Of a stretch of 64,000 bases of DNA, positions 51,529 through 59,542 are shown piece after piece. The DNA lies in contig NZ_FXWM01000001.1 in assembly GCF_900177675.1 (NCBI RefSeq), positions 6,395,001 to 6,459,000 on the forward strand, given 5' to 3'. Each line of letters begins with the position of its first letter. Within the stretch, counting starts at the first letter, position 1. This DNA comes from Bacillus sp. OV166 (GTDB lineage: Bacteria > Bacillota > Bacilli > Bacillales > Cytobacillaceae). Position numbers and translations under genes: made by a program. The notes under the pieces were generated by a model that had not been told where the DNA came from, did not search any database, and was given only the letters and a program-made list of their open reading frames with translations.

Positions 51529-51549
51529 CTGGTATGGATCATCCATACC
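51529..51549. promoter_or_regulatory. palindrome of unknown role
   Basis: GGTATGGATCATCCATACC reads as a nine-base stem around a central base. It lies in the 306-bp gap 51323-51628 between divergent transcripts and could be a regulator site or a small hairpin. Nothing else is recognised there apart from the two SigB promoters. Confidence 0.35.
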
Positions 51550-51569
51550 CTACTCTCGAAAAAAATGAG

Positions 51570-51594
51570 GTTTCGTATTTTATACAGTGGGAAT
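51570..51594 (+). promoter_or_regulatory. SigB-type promoter of the lipoprotein-CsbD-YflT-like set
   Basis: GTTTCG (51570-51575), 13-bp spacer, GGGAAT (51589-51594). It lies 35 bp before a 30-codon ORF and 186 bp before the lipoprotein gene. Confidence 0.6.
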
Positions 51595-51628
51595 ATAACC
51601 AATATGCAAACGAAAGGGGCTGAAAGGT

Positions 51629-51721
51629 ATGAGTTTAATAGCAAATCCAATAACCATATTGGCACCATTAACCTCCCACGTTTACTTATTGGATGAGATT
51701 TCATTGCTTAACAGCAGATAG
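51629..51721 (+). CDS. possible small ORF, 30 residues
   Basis: ATG after AAAGGGGCTGAAAGGT, 35 bp downstream of a SigB promoter. It encodes a hydrophobic peptide (SLIANPITILAPLTSHVYLL then a short polar end). It may be a small stress membrane peptide or a leader; no homologue recognised. Confidence 0.35.
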   Translation: MSLIANPITILAPLTSHVYLLDEISLLNSR

Positions 51722-51779
51722 CGCAGCTCTTGGCACTTCTAAAAGATACTTACCGTTCCATTAGAAGGAGGAATCAGCA

Positions 51780-52094
51780 ATGACTAGGAATTGGAAGAAA
51801 AAATTATTAGTTGGTGGAATGGCTGCTTCCCTTACATTCGGCGGATTAGCCGGTTGTGGAGATGGAGTCGACCAAGATAATGGCATTAGTGATGGACAAC
51901 AAAAAGATGCCGTAGATAATGATACACAGAAGGAAGCAAACGGAACGATGAAGGACGCGAAGGCGAACATGAAAGAAGCTATGAATAATGTAGAGAAAAA
52001 ATTAGAAGATAACGGTGTTGGTGATGGAGTAGATCAAGATAATGGTATTAGCGATGGTGAAAAGAAAAATGAACTAGATAATAAAAATCCATAA
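51780..52094 (+). CDS. lipoprotein with duplicated 13-residue motif
   Basis: 104 residues, AGAAGGAGGAATCAGCA before the ATG. Signal with lipobox LAGC (Cys26). The mature part is acidic and disordered. GDGVDQDNGISDG occurs twice, directly after the lipobox Cys and again near residue 80, separated by a lysine/alanine helical linker (KANMKEAMNNVEKKLED). This is an internal duplication. No known family. It is probably expressed with the csbD gene 26 bp downstream. Confidence 0.65.
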   Translation: MTRNWKKKLLVGGMAASLTFGGLAGCGDGVDQDNGISDGQQKDAVDNDTQKEANGTMKDAKANMKEAMNNVEKKLEDNGVGDGVDQDNGISDGEKKNELDNKNP

Positions 52095-52120
52095 GAACAA
52101 ATACTAGGAGGGTAAACAAT

Positions 52121-52291
52121 ATGAATAAGGATAAATTGTCAGGTAATGTAGATCAAGTAAAAGGTGAGGCTAAAGAGCAATGGGGTCATTTAACAGATGA
52201 TGATTCAAAGGTAGCAGAAGGAAAAATGGATAAAGCAAAAGGCAAAGTAAAAGAAGGCGTTGGCGAAGTAAAAGATAAACTATCAAGATAG
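52121..52291 (+). CDS. csbD: CsbD-family general stress protein
   Basis: 56 residues from ATG 52121 with AGGAGGGTAAACAAT. The family signature is complete: LSGNVDQVKGEAKEQWGHLT then DSKVAEGKMDKAKGKVKEGV. CsbD is a small hydrophilic SigB-controlled protein of unknown mechanism. It lies between a lipoprotein gene and a YflT-fold gene. It was found by reading the gap; it is below the usual ORF length cut-off. Confidence 0.9.
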   Translation: MNKDKLSGNVDQVKGEAKEQWGHLTDDDSKVAEGKMDKAKGKVKEGVGEVKDKLSR

Positions 52292-52378
52292 TAAACATTC
52301 ACATTGGCAGCCTATTGATGATACTACTATATTCATTTTTTATAAAACATCCAAATTTTAAATAAGAGGAGGAGTAAA

Positions 52379-52948
52379 ATGAACAAACATGAAAAAAACA
52401 TTGTAGGTGTGTATCAATCCGAACAAGAGGCTATTGCCGCAATTGAGGATCTTGTAAAATGGGGATACGATAAGTCAGAAATCAGTGTAATCGGTAAAGA
52501 TCACAATCACGTTGATTACGTTACCGAAGAAACAGGCACTGCAGTCGAAGATACCGCAGCAACAGGTGCGATTACAGGTGGGGCACTTGGTGGCGCAACA
52601 GGATTATTAGCTGGACTTGGCGCTCTTGCCATACCGGGAATTGGCCCGATTGTCGCAGCAGGTCCAATCGCCGCAAGCATAATGGGTGCTTTAACCGGTG
52701 CAGGTTTAGGAGGATTAACTGGAGCACTGATCGGACTTGGAATTCCAGACGATGAAGCCAGGTATTATGGGGAGTCCGTTGAAGAAGGTAAGATCTTAGT
52801 CCTAGTCAAGAAAAGAGAAGACTCTGCCCATAATATGGTCGACAGTGAAGAAGAGCCCCCTTTAGACGTAGAACCAACACCTGATCATGAGGAAAACCGA
52901 TTCAATACGATTAGAAATCGAAACCCTGCCTTGAGTAACAAATATTAA
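52379..52948 (+). CDS. YflT-like general stress protein with glycine hydrophobic segment
   Basis: 189 residues with GAGGAGGAGTAAA before the ATG. The N-terminus (NIVGVYQSEQEAIAAIEDLV, GYDKSEISVIGK) is the YflT/DUF1269 fold. A glycine-rich hydrophobic middle follows (TGAITGGALGGATGLLAGLG, GPIAASIMGALTGAGLG, about 60-120), then YYGESVEEGKILVLVK. The C-terminus is a disordered acidic tail. The architecture is that of B. subtilis general stress proteins of the YsnF/YflT group. It is probably the last gene of the SigB transcript from 51570. Confidence 0.8.
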   Translation: MNKHEKNIVGVYQSEQEAIAAIEDLVKWGYDKSEISVIGKDHNHVDYVTEETGTAVEDTAATGAITGGALGGATGLLAGLGALAIPGIGPIVAAGPIAASIMGALTGAGLGGLTGALIGLGIPDDEARYYGESVEEGKILVLVKKREDSAHNMVDSEEEPPLDVEPTPDHEENRFNTIRNRNPALSNKY

Positions 52949-52970
52949 GTAAATAATAGATACAAAAAAA

Positions 52971-52997
52971 GAAGAGGTTCCCCCACCTCTTCTTCTT
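52971..52997. terminator. convergent terminator, stress island and nuo operon
   Basis: GAAGAGGT and ACCTCTTC form an eight-pair stem with a six-base loop. It has T-rich tails on both strands, so it ends the + gene at 52379 and the nuo operon. Confidence 0.85.
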
Positions 52998-53067
52998 CAT
53001 ATTCATATAAAACCCCTTTAAATTAACCGGCCGCCTTCCCCCAAGCAGCCTAACTCTCCCTTAACAA

Positions 53068-54579
53068 CTAGCTGAAAAAGTCTGCTAAGATATCAAGGTT
53101 ATTTTGCATAAAATCTAAAGCGATATTCGGCATCACACCAAACAGCACCGACCCAACCACAGCAACAATCAAGACCACAATAATTCCGAATGGAAGATTG
53201 AACTTGCTGTCATCACTTGCCGGACGGAAGAACATTTGCGTCATCACACCGAAATAGTAGAAATACGAAACGACCGTCGTCGCAATCATAATCGACGCAA
53301 GCACATAATGCGGTGTACCATAAAATGCCCCGATAAAGATGTTTAATTTTCCAATGAAACCAGCTGTACCCGGGAAACCTGCCAACGAAACAAGCAGTAA
53401 GCCCATCACGACTGCAAGCACCGGCGAGCGGCGATACAATCCAGCAAAATCAGCAATCTTCGTTGAACCTGTTTTTTCGCTAACCACCTGGATGACCGCA
53501 AACGCGCCAAGGTTCATGAACAAATAAGCGAGCAAGTAGAACCAGATCGAATAAAACATATTCGAGCTTAAAGATGTTAACGCCACTAAAATATAGCCGG
53601 CATGAGCGATACTTGAGTAAGCAAACATCCGTTTTATGTTCGACTGCTTCAAAGCAATCACGTTACCAATAATCATGGTCGCCCCAGCGATAAAGGCGAT
53701 ATAGTCCTGCATCTCTAGCAAAATCGGCATTTGTGGATTTCCAACCGATGCGGCAGAACCAAATACTGTTAACAAAATGCGGAGTACAATCACAAAACCC
53801 GCTGTCTTCGAAACCACACTTAGAAAAGCGGTAACCGGTGTTGGCGCCCCTTGGTAAACATCTGGTGCCCACATATGGAACGGGGCCGCACCTAATTTAA
53901 AGGCTAATCCAACAAAAACCATCAAAAATGCCAAGGTTAACAAGTACGCTTGCTGGCTATCCGTAACCGTGGACAACCGGCCGGCAATGTCGAGCAAGTT
54001 GGTGGAGCCTGTTAAGCCATAGATATAGCTCATCCCAAACAACGTAATCGCAGTCGAAATTCCGCCATTGATGACGTATTTCATCGCTGATTCGTTAGAC
54101 TCTAAATGATACTTGCGGATCCCCGCTAAAATATAAGAAGAAACAGTTAACAATTCCAAGCCGATAAACAGGGTAATTAGATCGCCGCTGGATGTCATAA
54201 TCATCGCACCGAGCAAGGCCGATAAGAACAAGTAATAAAACTCGCCGCGATATTCTTCCAAGCCGTCTTTCGGCTCATAGCTGACGGCCAAGAACATGAC
54301 CAGACCTGCACCCGCAAGCAGCAATAATTTAAAGGCCATCGCAAAACTATCTAAGCGGAACGAATTCTCCAAAATCGACGTCACTGGTCCGCCGACCATG
54401 CCAAGCACAGAAACGATCGCTGCAAAAATGGCCGCAATCCCGATCCAGCCGAGAATTTTTCGATCCATATTTTTCGGCATAAATAAATCTAAAAGTGTAA
54501 GAAGTGCAGATACACCAAGGATGATGAACTCTGGCGTCATGGCACTCCAATTCATTTGCTGCAAGGTCTCAAGACTCAT
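53068..54579 (-). CDS. nuoN: NADH-quinone oxidoreductase subunit N
   Basis: 503 residues, 14 transmembrane helices, antiporter-like subunit of complex I. Signatures: SALLGAMIMTSSGDLITLFI (helix 5 region), FKLGAAPFHMWAPDVYQGAP (helix 7/8, conserved Lys-His) and SLAGFPGTAGFIGKLNIF (Lys in helix 12). It pumps protons in the membrane arm. Last gene of the operon, six bases after nuoM. Confidence 0.96.
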   Translation of the reverse strand: MSLETLQQMNWSAMTPEFIILGVSALLTLLDLFMPKNMDRKILGWIGIAAIFAAIVSVLGMVGGPVTSILENSFRLDSFAMAFKLLLLAGAGLVMFLAVSYEPKDGLEEYRGEFYYLFLSALLGAMIMTSSGDLITLFIGLELLTVSSYILAGIRKYHLESNESAMKYVINGGISTAITLFGMSYIYGLTGSTNLLDIAGRLSTVTDSQQAYLLTLAFLMVFVGLAFKLGAAPFHMWAPDVYQGAPTPVTAFLSVVSKTAGFVIVLRILLTVFGSAASVGNPQMPILLEMQDYIAFIAGATMIIGNVIALKQSNIKRMFAYSSIAHAGYILVALTSLSSNMFYSIWFYLLAYLFMNLGAFAVIQVVSEKTGSTKIADFAGLYRRSPVLAVVMGLLLVSLAGFPGTAGFIGKLNIFIGAFYGTPHYVLASIMIATTVVSYFYYFGVMTQMFFRPASDDSKFNLPFGIIVVLIVAVVGSVLFGVMPNIALDFMQNNLDILADFFS

Positions 54580-54585
54580 CCTTCA

Positions 54586-56097
54586 TCACCCTCCTATCCC
54601 TAGCATGATCGTTTCAAGTGTAGTTTGTAGCGGTGCGCTGAGGACACTTGGGAAAACACCAATTAAAACGATTAACAACATCAAAATGACAACCGGCACG
54701 AATTCCACGCCTTTCAGATCAAGGACGCCGGTAAATTCACGATGTGACTTGCCGTACGTAATCCCTAACACCGCGCGAAGCAAGTAAGCCGCCGTCATGA
54801 TAATCCCGATCGTACCGACTGCGGCAATCCACGGCATTTCTTTGAAAAGACCGAGGAACGCCATAAACTCACTGACAAATCCAGACATCCCTGGCAAGCC
54901 AAGCGACGCCATCCCTGCAGCCAACAAGAAGCCGGCTGCAATCGGCATGCCCTTCGCCATTCCGCCCAGATTCTCGATCAGCGATGTATCGGTGCGTTCA
55001 TAAAGGATGCCCACCAAGAAGAACAACAGCGCGGAAATCAATCCGTGCGAAATCACTTGGAAAATCGCCCCCTGAACCCCAGCCTCATTCATCGCCGCAA
55101 GTCCGATTAACACAATACCCATATGAGAAATGGATGAATAAGCCAAAACCATTTTAAAGTCTGTTTGAATGAACGCTAGGAACGCCCCGTAGAGGAGGTT
55201 AATCACTCCAAGGACAGCAATCAGCGTCGCAAGTGTCTTAAATTGCTCGGGAAAAATCCCCATTCCAAAACGAATTAATCCGTACGCACCGATTTTCAGG
55301 AGAATCCCTGAGTGGATCATAACAACAGATGGCGGCGCTTGAACGTGTACCTTCAGCATCCAGCTGTGTAATGGGAAAATCGGTAATTTTACACCAAACG
55401 CAATCAATAAGGAAATGAACAAGCCAAGCTTCAAGTCGCCAGACAGCGGCGCATTTTGATCGGCCATTATTTGGACTAACGCATCAATGTTTGTTGTCCC
55501 TGTTTTTGCAAACAGAATCATTATCACTATAAGCAGTACGGCTGACCCTAAGCCGTTATAAATTAAGAAGCTGTAAGCTGCCTTTTCTTTTTCAAAATAA
55601 CCCCATTTTCCGATTAAGAAGAAGGTCGGGATTAAAGTGATTTCAAAGAAGATGAAGAACAGAATTAAGTTTTCGGCGGTAAATACGCCGAGCATTCCGA
55701 TTTCTAACAGAAGGAAGAGCATGAAATAGCCTTTCCATTCCTTTTTCACAAACTTTGCCGCCGCAATCGCTGACAGCGTCGCTACGACCGCTGTGAGGAC
55801 GACCAACAAGAGTTGAAAGCCGCTCAAGGCAAGTTCATAGTACACCGAGAAAACTGGCTCTTCGACGCCGGTCATGCCGCGGAACTGAATCCACGGGACG
55901 GATACGGTAAAGTCCGCCAAATCCTTGCCAAATTGATAATGAAGATAGGCCGCTAGGGCCAACAGTAAGGCCGGCAGTGTGGCTAGGAAGCCAACCGCTT
56001 TAATCGCTTTTTCCGCCGTTTTAGGCATGATAGCCAAAACGATGATACCTAGTAAAGGGGAGAATACTAGGATTGAAAGAACAGATGTTAAATTCAT
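54586..56097 (-). CDS. nuoM: NADH-quinone oxidoreductase subunit M
   Basis: 503 residues, 14 helices, antiporter-like. LILFFIFFEITLIPTFFLIG has the conserved Glu of helix 5; GVKLPIFPLHSWMLKVHVQAPPSV and SLGLPGMSGFVSEFM carry the proton-channel residues. The start ATG overlaps the nuoL stop by four bases, a coupled arrangement. Confidence 0.96.
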   Translation of the reverse strand: MNLTSVLSILVFSPLLGIIVLAIMPKTAEKAIKAVGFLATLPALLLALAAYLHYQFGKDLADFTVSVPWIQFRGMTGVEEPVFSVYYELALSGFQLLLVVLTAVVATLSAIAAAKFVKKEWKGYFMLFLLLEIGMLGVFTAENLILFFIFFEITLIPTFFLIGKWGYFEKEKAAYSFLIYNGLGSAVLLIVIMILFAKTGTTNIDALVQIMADQNAPLSGDLKLGLFISLLIAFGVKLPIFPLHSWMLKVHVQAPPSVVMIHSGILLKIGAYGLIRFGMGIFPEQFKTLATLIAVLGVINLLYGAFLAFIQTDFKMVLAYSSISHMGIVLIGLAAMNEAGVQGAIFQVISHGLISALLFFLVGILYERTDTSLIENLGGMAKGMPIAAGFLLAAGMASLGLPGMSGFVSEFMAFLGLFKEMPWIAAVGTIGIIMTAAYLLRAVLGITYGKSHREFTGVLDLKGVEFVPVVILMLLIVLIGVFPSVLSAPLQTTLETIMLGIGG

Positions 56098-57965
56098 CGT
56101 AAGTACCCCCCAGTTAATGCAAAGATGACAACGAGTACCGCTAGCCCAATAAAGGCGACCGCGCCGTACGTTTGAACCTGTCCGGTTTGCAGCTTCGAAC
56201 CTGCTGCCCCAAGACCTTGGACAATCCCAACCACACCCTTGACGATTCCGCCGACAAGGAAGACATCAATGAAACGTAAGAAATAGCTTAGTCCTTTGGT
56301 GAATGCGACGATCGTCAGTTGATAGAACTCGTCGACGTAATATTTGTTCGTTAAAATCGTGTGTAATGTATCCCCTGTGCCGCTTAACCAGTTGCGGGCC
56401 ACAGACCGCTTGCTGTACATCAGGTAAGCAAGGTAAATTCCCGCTAAGGAAACAACCGTTGCGGCAATCATGATCCAGCTTGGACCTTCGACGTGGCCAT
56501 GGTGCGCGAGCGCTTCGTTGCCATCAACAAGCCAGTCGCCAAGGAACGTTCCAAACCAAGGTGTATTGACATAACCGGCAACAATCGCCAGCACTCCAAG
56601 GAGAATCATCGGGTAAGTCATGTTGGCTGGTGATTCATGCACATGCTTTTGTTCTCCGCGTGCTTCACCGGTAAATACCATGAAGAACAAGCGGAACATA
56701 TAGAAAGCGGTCATAAATGCGGCCGCAAGTGCGAGTAAGAAGAGGAATGGATGTCCGCCTTCCCAGGCCGCAACTAAAATTTCATCTTTGGAGAAGAATC
56801 CGGAAAGCCCTGGGACACCGCTGATCGCGAGTGTTCCGATTAAGAATAGCGGTCCGGTTAGTTTGAGCTTTTTCCAAAGTCCGCCCATTTCTTCGATGTT
56901 CTGAGTATGTACCGCATGAATGACGGAGCCGGCTGCTAAGAATAATAGCGCCTTGAAGAATGCGTGTGTCATCAGGTGGAATACCCCAGCAACATAACCG
57001 GCAGACCCTAAGGCAAGCATCATGTAGCCAAGCTGTGAGACCGTTGAATACGCGAGGACGCGTTTGATATCGGTTTGCACAAGACCAATGCTTGCCGCAA
57101 AAATCGCGGTAAACGCACCAATCACGGCGATCGTAAGGAGCGCTGTTTTGCTTGCTGCGAACAGTGGAAATAGTGCCGCTACCAAATAAACCCCGGCCGC
57201 TACCATCGTCGCCGCGTGGATTAAGGCCGAAACAGGCGTCGGACCTTCCATCGCATCCGGAAGCCAGGTGTGAAGCGGGAACTGACCCGACTTACCAACC
57301 GCCCCGATGAAAATAAGAATGGCAGTTAAGGTGATCATGGTGCCTGACACCGCACCGGCATCAACGGCAGCGAAAATTTCACTATATTCAAAGCTTTTGG
57401 TTTCCCAGAATAGCAGAATCATGCCGATAAATAAGCCTACGTCCCCGATCCGGGTCATAATAAACGCTTTTTTCGCGGCCGCCTTCGCTTCGTCCTTGTA
57501 AAAATAAAAACCGATTAATAGGAAGGAACCGACACCGACAAGCTCCCAGAAAATATAGGTTTGCAGCAAGTTTGGTGAAATCACCAGACCAAGCATTGCA
57601 AACGTAAAGAGTCCTAAATAGGCATAGAATACTGGAAACCGCTCGTCCCCTTGCATATAACCTTTGGAGTAGGTATGTACTAAGAAACTTACGAGCGATA
57701 CGATAAACAGCATTAATGCATTTAATTGATTCACTTCAAAGCCCGCTGTTAGATGCATATCTCCTATCGTGAGCCAGTCAAATTTCGTAACATAGGTTGG
57801 CTCAGAAAAGCGCTCGAATAATACCAAAATCGAGTAGACAAGCGAAGCCAATGTGAGCAGAATCCCCACATACGCACTCGCCTCCTTCAGTCGCTTCCCG
57901 AAAAGAAGAAGGATCAAAAACGATAATAGCGGGAAAAGCGGTATGAGCCATGCATTCTCCATCAT
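56094..57965 (-). CDS. nuoL: NADH-quinone oxidoreductase subunit L
   Basis: 623 residues from ATG 57965, nine bases after AAGGGG; a second ATG follows directly. Antiporter-like domain with FWELVGVGSFLLIGFYF, GKSGQFPLHTWLPDAMEGPT and the long C-terminal lateral helix that clamps the membrane arm. The codons near residues 205-209 (AVSGTM) contain repeat A in frame. A 206-bp gap with two A repeats separates it from nuoK, an unusual space within a nuo operon. Confidence 0.96.
   Translation of the reverse strand: MMENAWLIPLFPLLSFLILLLFGKRLKEASAYVGILLTLASLVYSILVLFERFSEPTYVTKFDWLTIGDMHLTAGFEVNQLNALMLFIVSLVSFLVHTYSKGYMQGDERFPVFYAYLGLFTFAMLGLVISPNLLQTYIFWELVGVGSFLLIGFYFYKDEAKAAAKKAFIMTRIGDVGLFIGMILLFWETKSFEYSEIFAAVDAGAVSGTMITLTAILIFIGAVGKSGQFPLHTWLPDAMEGPTPVSALIHAATMVAAGVYLVAALFPLFAASKTALLTIAVIGAFTAIFAASIGLVQTDIKRVLAYSTVSQLGYMMLALGSAGYVAGVFHLMTHAFFKALLFLAAGSVIHAVHTQNIEEMGGLWKKLKLTGPLFLIGTLAISGVPGLSGFFSKDEILVAAWEGGHPFLFLLALAAAFMTAFYMFRLFFMVFTGEARGEQKHVHESPANMTYPMILLGVLAIVAGYVNTPWFGTFLGDWLVDGNEALAHHGHVEGPSWIMIAATVVSLAGIYLAYLMYSKRSVARNWLSGTGDTLHTILTNKYYVDEFYQLTIVAFTKGLSYFLRFIDVFLVGGIVKGVVGIVQGLGAAGSKLQTGQVQTYGAVAFIGLAVLVVIFALTGGYLR
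57339..57351. repeat. 13-mer A repeat inside nuoL
   Basis: GGTGCCTGACACC on the + strand. On the coding strand G-GTG-TCA-GGC-ACC reads Val-Ser-Gly-Thr, the opposite orientation from the one inside cls. Confidence 0.85.
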
Positions 57966-58171
57966 TATCACTATCCCCTTAGACACGGGCGGTAGCTGTC
58001 ACCACCCGAGTTTTGTCGAAAGTTATTTTTATCTGGTGCCTGACACCCTTCGTGGACAAATCCGCATAAATGTCCGCGTACAGTGGACAACTCAACACAA
58101 AGTTGTAGTGTCCGTCCACCGTGGACAAAATGACGAAGTGTCTTTTCATGGTGCCTGACACCCAATTTTTT
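57966..58171. repeat. nuoK-nuoL intergenic gap with paired A repeats
   Basis: GGTGCCTGACACC at 58035-58047 and 58150-58162, same orientation, 115 bp apart. Between them are GTGGACAAAT, GTGGACAACT and CCGTGGACAAAAT. The gap is inside the operon, so the repeats are transcribed with it. Confidence 0.9.
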
Positions 58172-58486
58172 TTAGTTTTTCATTGTGTCAATTTCGTCGA
58201 TGTTGACGGTCTTTTTGGCACGGTAGAGTGAGATTAATATGGCTAGACCGACAGCTGCTTCGGCTGCTGCGACGCTGATCGCGAACAGGGCGAAGATTTG
58301 GCCCGTAATGGACGGCGCCATTCCATATTTGCTGAAGGTTACGAGATTAATATTGACCGCGTTCAGCATTAATTCAATCGAAATCAGGACAATCACGGTG
58401 TTTCTTTTGGTAAGTGCACCGTATAAACCGATGCAAAACAAGATCAGTGCAAGTGCCAGGAAGGCTGAAGCGGGAACAGAACTCAT
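58172..58486 (-). CDS. nuoK: NADH-quinone oxidoreductase subunit K
   Basis: 104 residues, three helices, MrpC-like. The conserved Glu of helix 2 is in VLISIELMLNAVNINLV and another in AAAEAAVGLAILISLYR. Overlaps nuoJ by four bases. Confidence 0.96.
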   Translation of the reverse strand: MSSVPASAFLALALILFCIGLYGALTKRNTVIVLISIELMLNAVNINLVTFSKYGMAPSITGQIFALFAISVAAAEAAVGLAILISLYRAKKTVNIDEIDTMKN

Positions 58487-59001
58487 TGGTCGTCCGCCTC
58501 CTTCTTCTCATTTTTCGCTAAGATAATCGAACCAACAAGGGCGACTAATAGTAAAACAGACGTTAACTCAAACGGAATGATGTATTTTGAGTAAAGTGCT
58601 TTACCGATTTGCATCGTGTTGTTTTCATGCAAGGTGGTCGGAACCTGTTCGATATTGAAATTGTAAATGCCAAGGTAAACAGCAAATGCAAAGCCGAGAA
58701 TCCCTAAGAAGACGAGGATTTTTCTCCATTTTCCTGTTTGTGGTTCATGTTCATCATTATGCTTTGTTAACATGATTCCAAACAGCATGATGATGGTAAT
58801 CGCACCTGAATAGATTAAGATTTGCACGGCTGCCACAAATTCGGCTGACAGCAGCACGTAAATTCCAGCGATTGCCACAAAGGTGAAGATCAGTGAAACG
58901 ACCATATGAACCACCTTGGTAAGATTTAAAAGAAGCACACCGCCGATAATGGCGACAAGTGCGAGTCCCATAAAAGCGAGGAATTCGCCGGAAAAGGTCA
59001 T
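58483..59001 (-). CDS. nuoJ: NADH-quinone oxidoreductase subunit J
   Basis: 172 residues, five helices. LNLTKVVHMVVSLIFTFVAI and AVQILIYSGAITIIMLFGIM are the conserved helices 2 and 3, the latter holding the pi-bulge linked to coupling. Overlaps nuoI by four bases and nuoK by four. Confidence 0.95.
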   Translation of the reverse strand: MTFSGEFLAFMGLALVAIIGGVLLLNLTKVVHMVVSLIFTFVAIAGIYVLLSAEFVAAVQILIYSGAITIIMLFGIMLTKHNDEHEPQTGKWRKILVFLGILGFAFAVYLGIYNFNIEQVPTTLHENNTMQIGKALYSKYIIPFELTSVLLLVALVGSIILAKNEKKEADDQ

Positions 59002-59426
59002 GGTTTATTCACCTGCCGTATGTTTTCATCGTTTTCATCTAACCATTCTAGGTTTTTAAATAACATGTCACGGCTGTATTCAGCGAGCTCGAAGTTATTG
59101 GTCATGATAATCGCTTCGGTCGGGCATACCTCCGTACATAAGTCACAAAGGATGCAAATTTCAAAGTTAATATCATAGGTATCAATGATTTTCCCTTTTT
59201 TCGTTGGGTCCGGATGCTTTTTACCCGTTAAATTAATACAATCCGTCGGACAGATGTTCATGCACTGATTACAAACAATACACTTTTCCGGATAAAACTT
59301 TTGAATACCGCGGAACCGGTCTGGCAGTGGAAGCGGCTTGTTTGGATAATCATACGTAACCTTTTCTTTGGTCAAGTTTTTTAGGGTATATTTCAAGCCT
59401 TTTGCTAATCCAAGCACGTTTTTCAC
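58998..59426 (-). CDS. nuoI: NADH-quinone oxidoreductase subunit I (two 4Fe-4S clusters)
   Basis: 142 residues. Cys49-x2-Cys52-x2-Cys55-x3-Cys59-Pro and Cys91-x2-Cys94-x2-Cys97-x3-Cys101-Pro hold clusters N6a and N6b, which pass electrons towards NuoB. Preceded by a 116-bp gap containing the core-deleted element D. Confidence 0.96.
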   Translation of the reverse strand: MKNVLGLAKGLKYTLKNLTKEKVTYDYPNKPLPLPDRFRGIQKFYPEKCIVCNQCMNICPTDCINLTGKKHPDPTKKGKIIDTYDINFEICILCDLCTEVCPTEAIIMTNNFELAEYSRDMLFKNLEWLDENDENIRQVNKP

Positions 59427-59464
59427 CCCTTTTACATTTTAAAGATGGTTTCCTTTATTTACGC

Positions 59465-59531
59465 TGTTAAACTTGGCTGTTGATTTGCGCTCCAATCAAC
59501 TTGGTTATAAAAATCAATACTGACCTTTAAC
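59465..59531. repeat. core-deleted element D in the nuoH-nuoI gap
   Basis: GTTAAACTTGGCTGTTGATT (59465-59484), then TGCGCTCC, then AATCAAC (59494-59500), and a distal CTTTAAC. These are the termini of element D at 44929-45093 with the GC-rich core missing. Same orientation. Confidence 0.75.
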
Positions 59532-59542
59532 ACAGCTTTTTT

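Noticed and set aside
57971..58165. Three small ORFs in the nuoK-nuoL gap
   Set aside because: All are frames through the 13-mer and GTGGACAA words (GVRHH-, MSGTM- and VPDT-type peptides), without ribosome sites.
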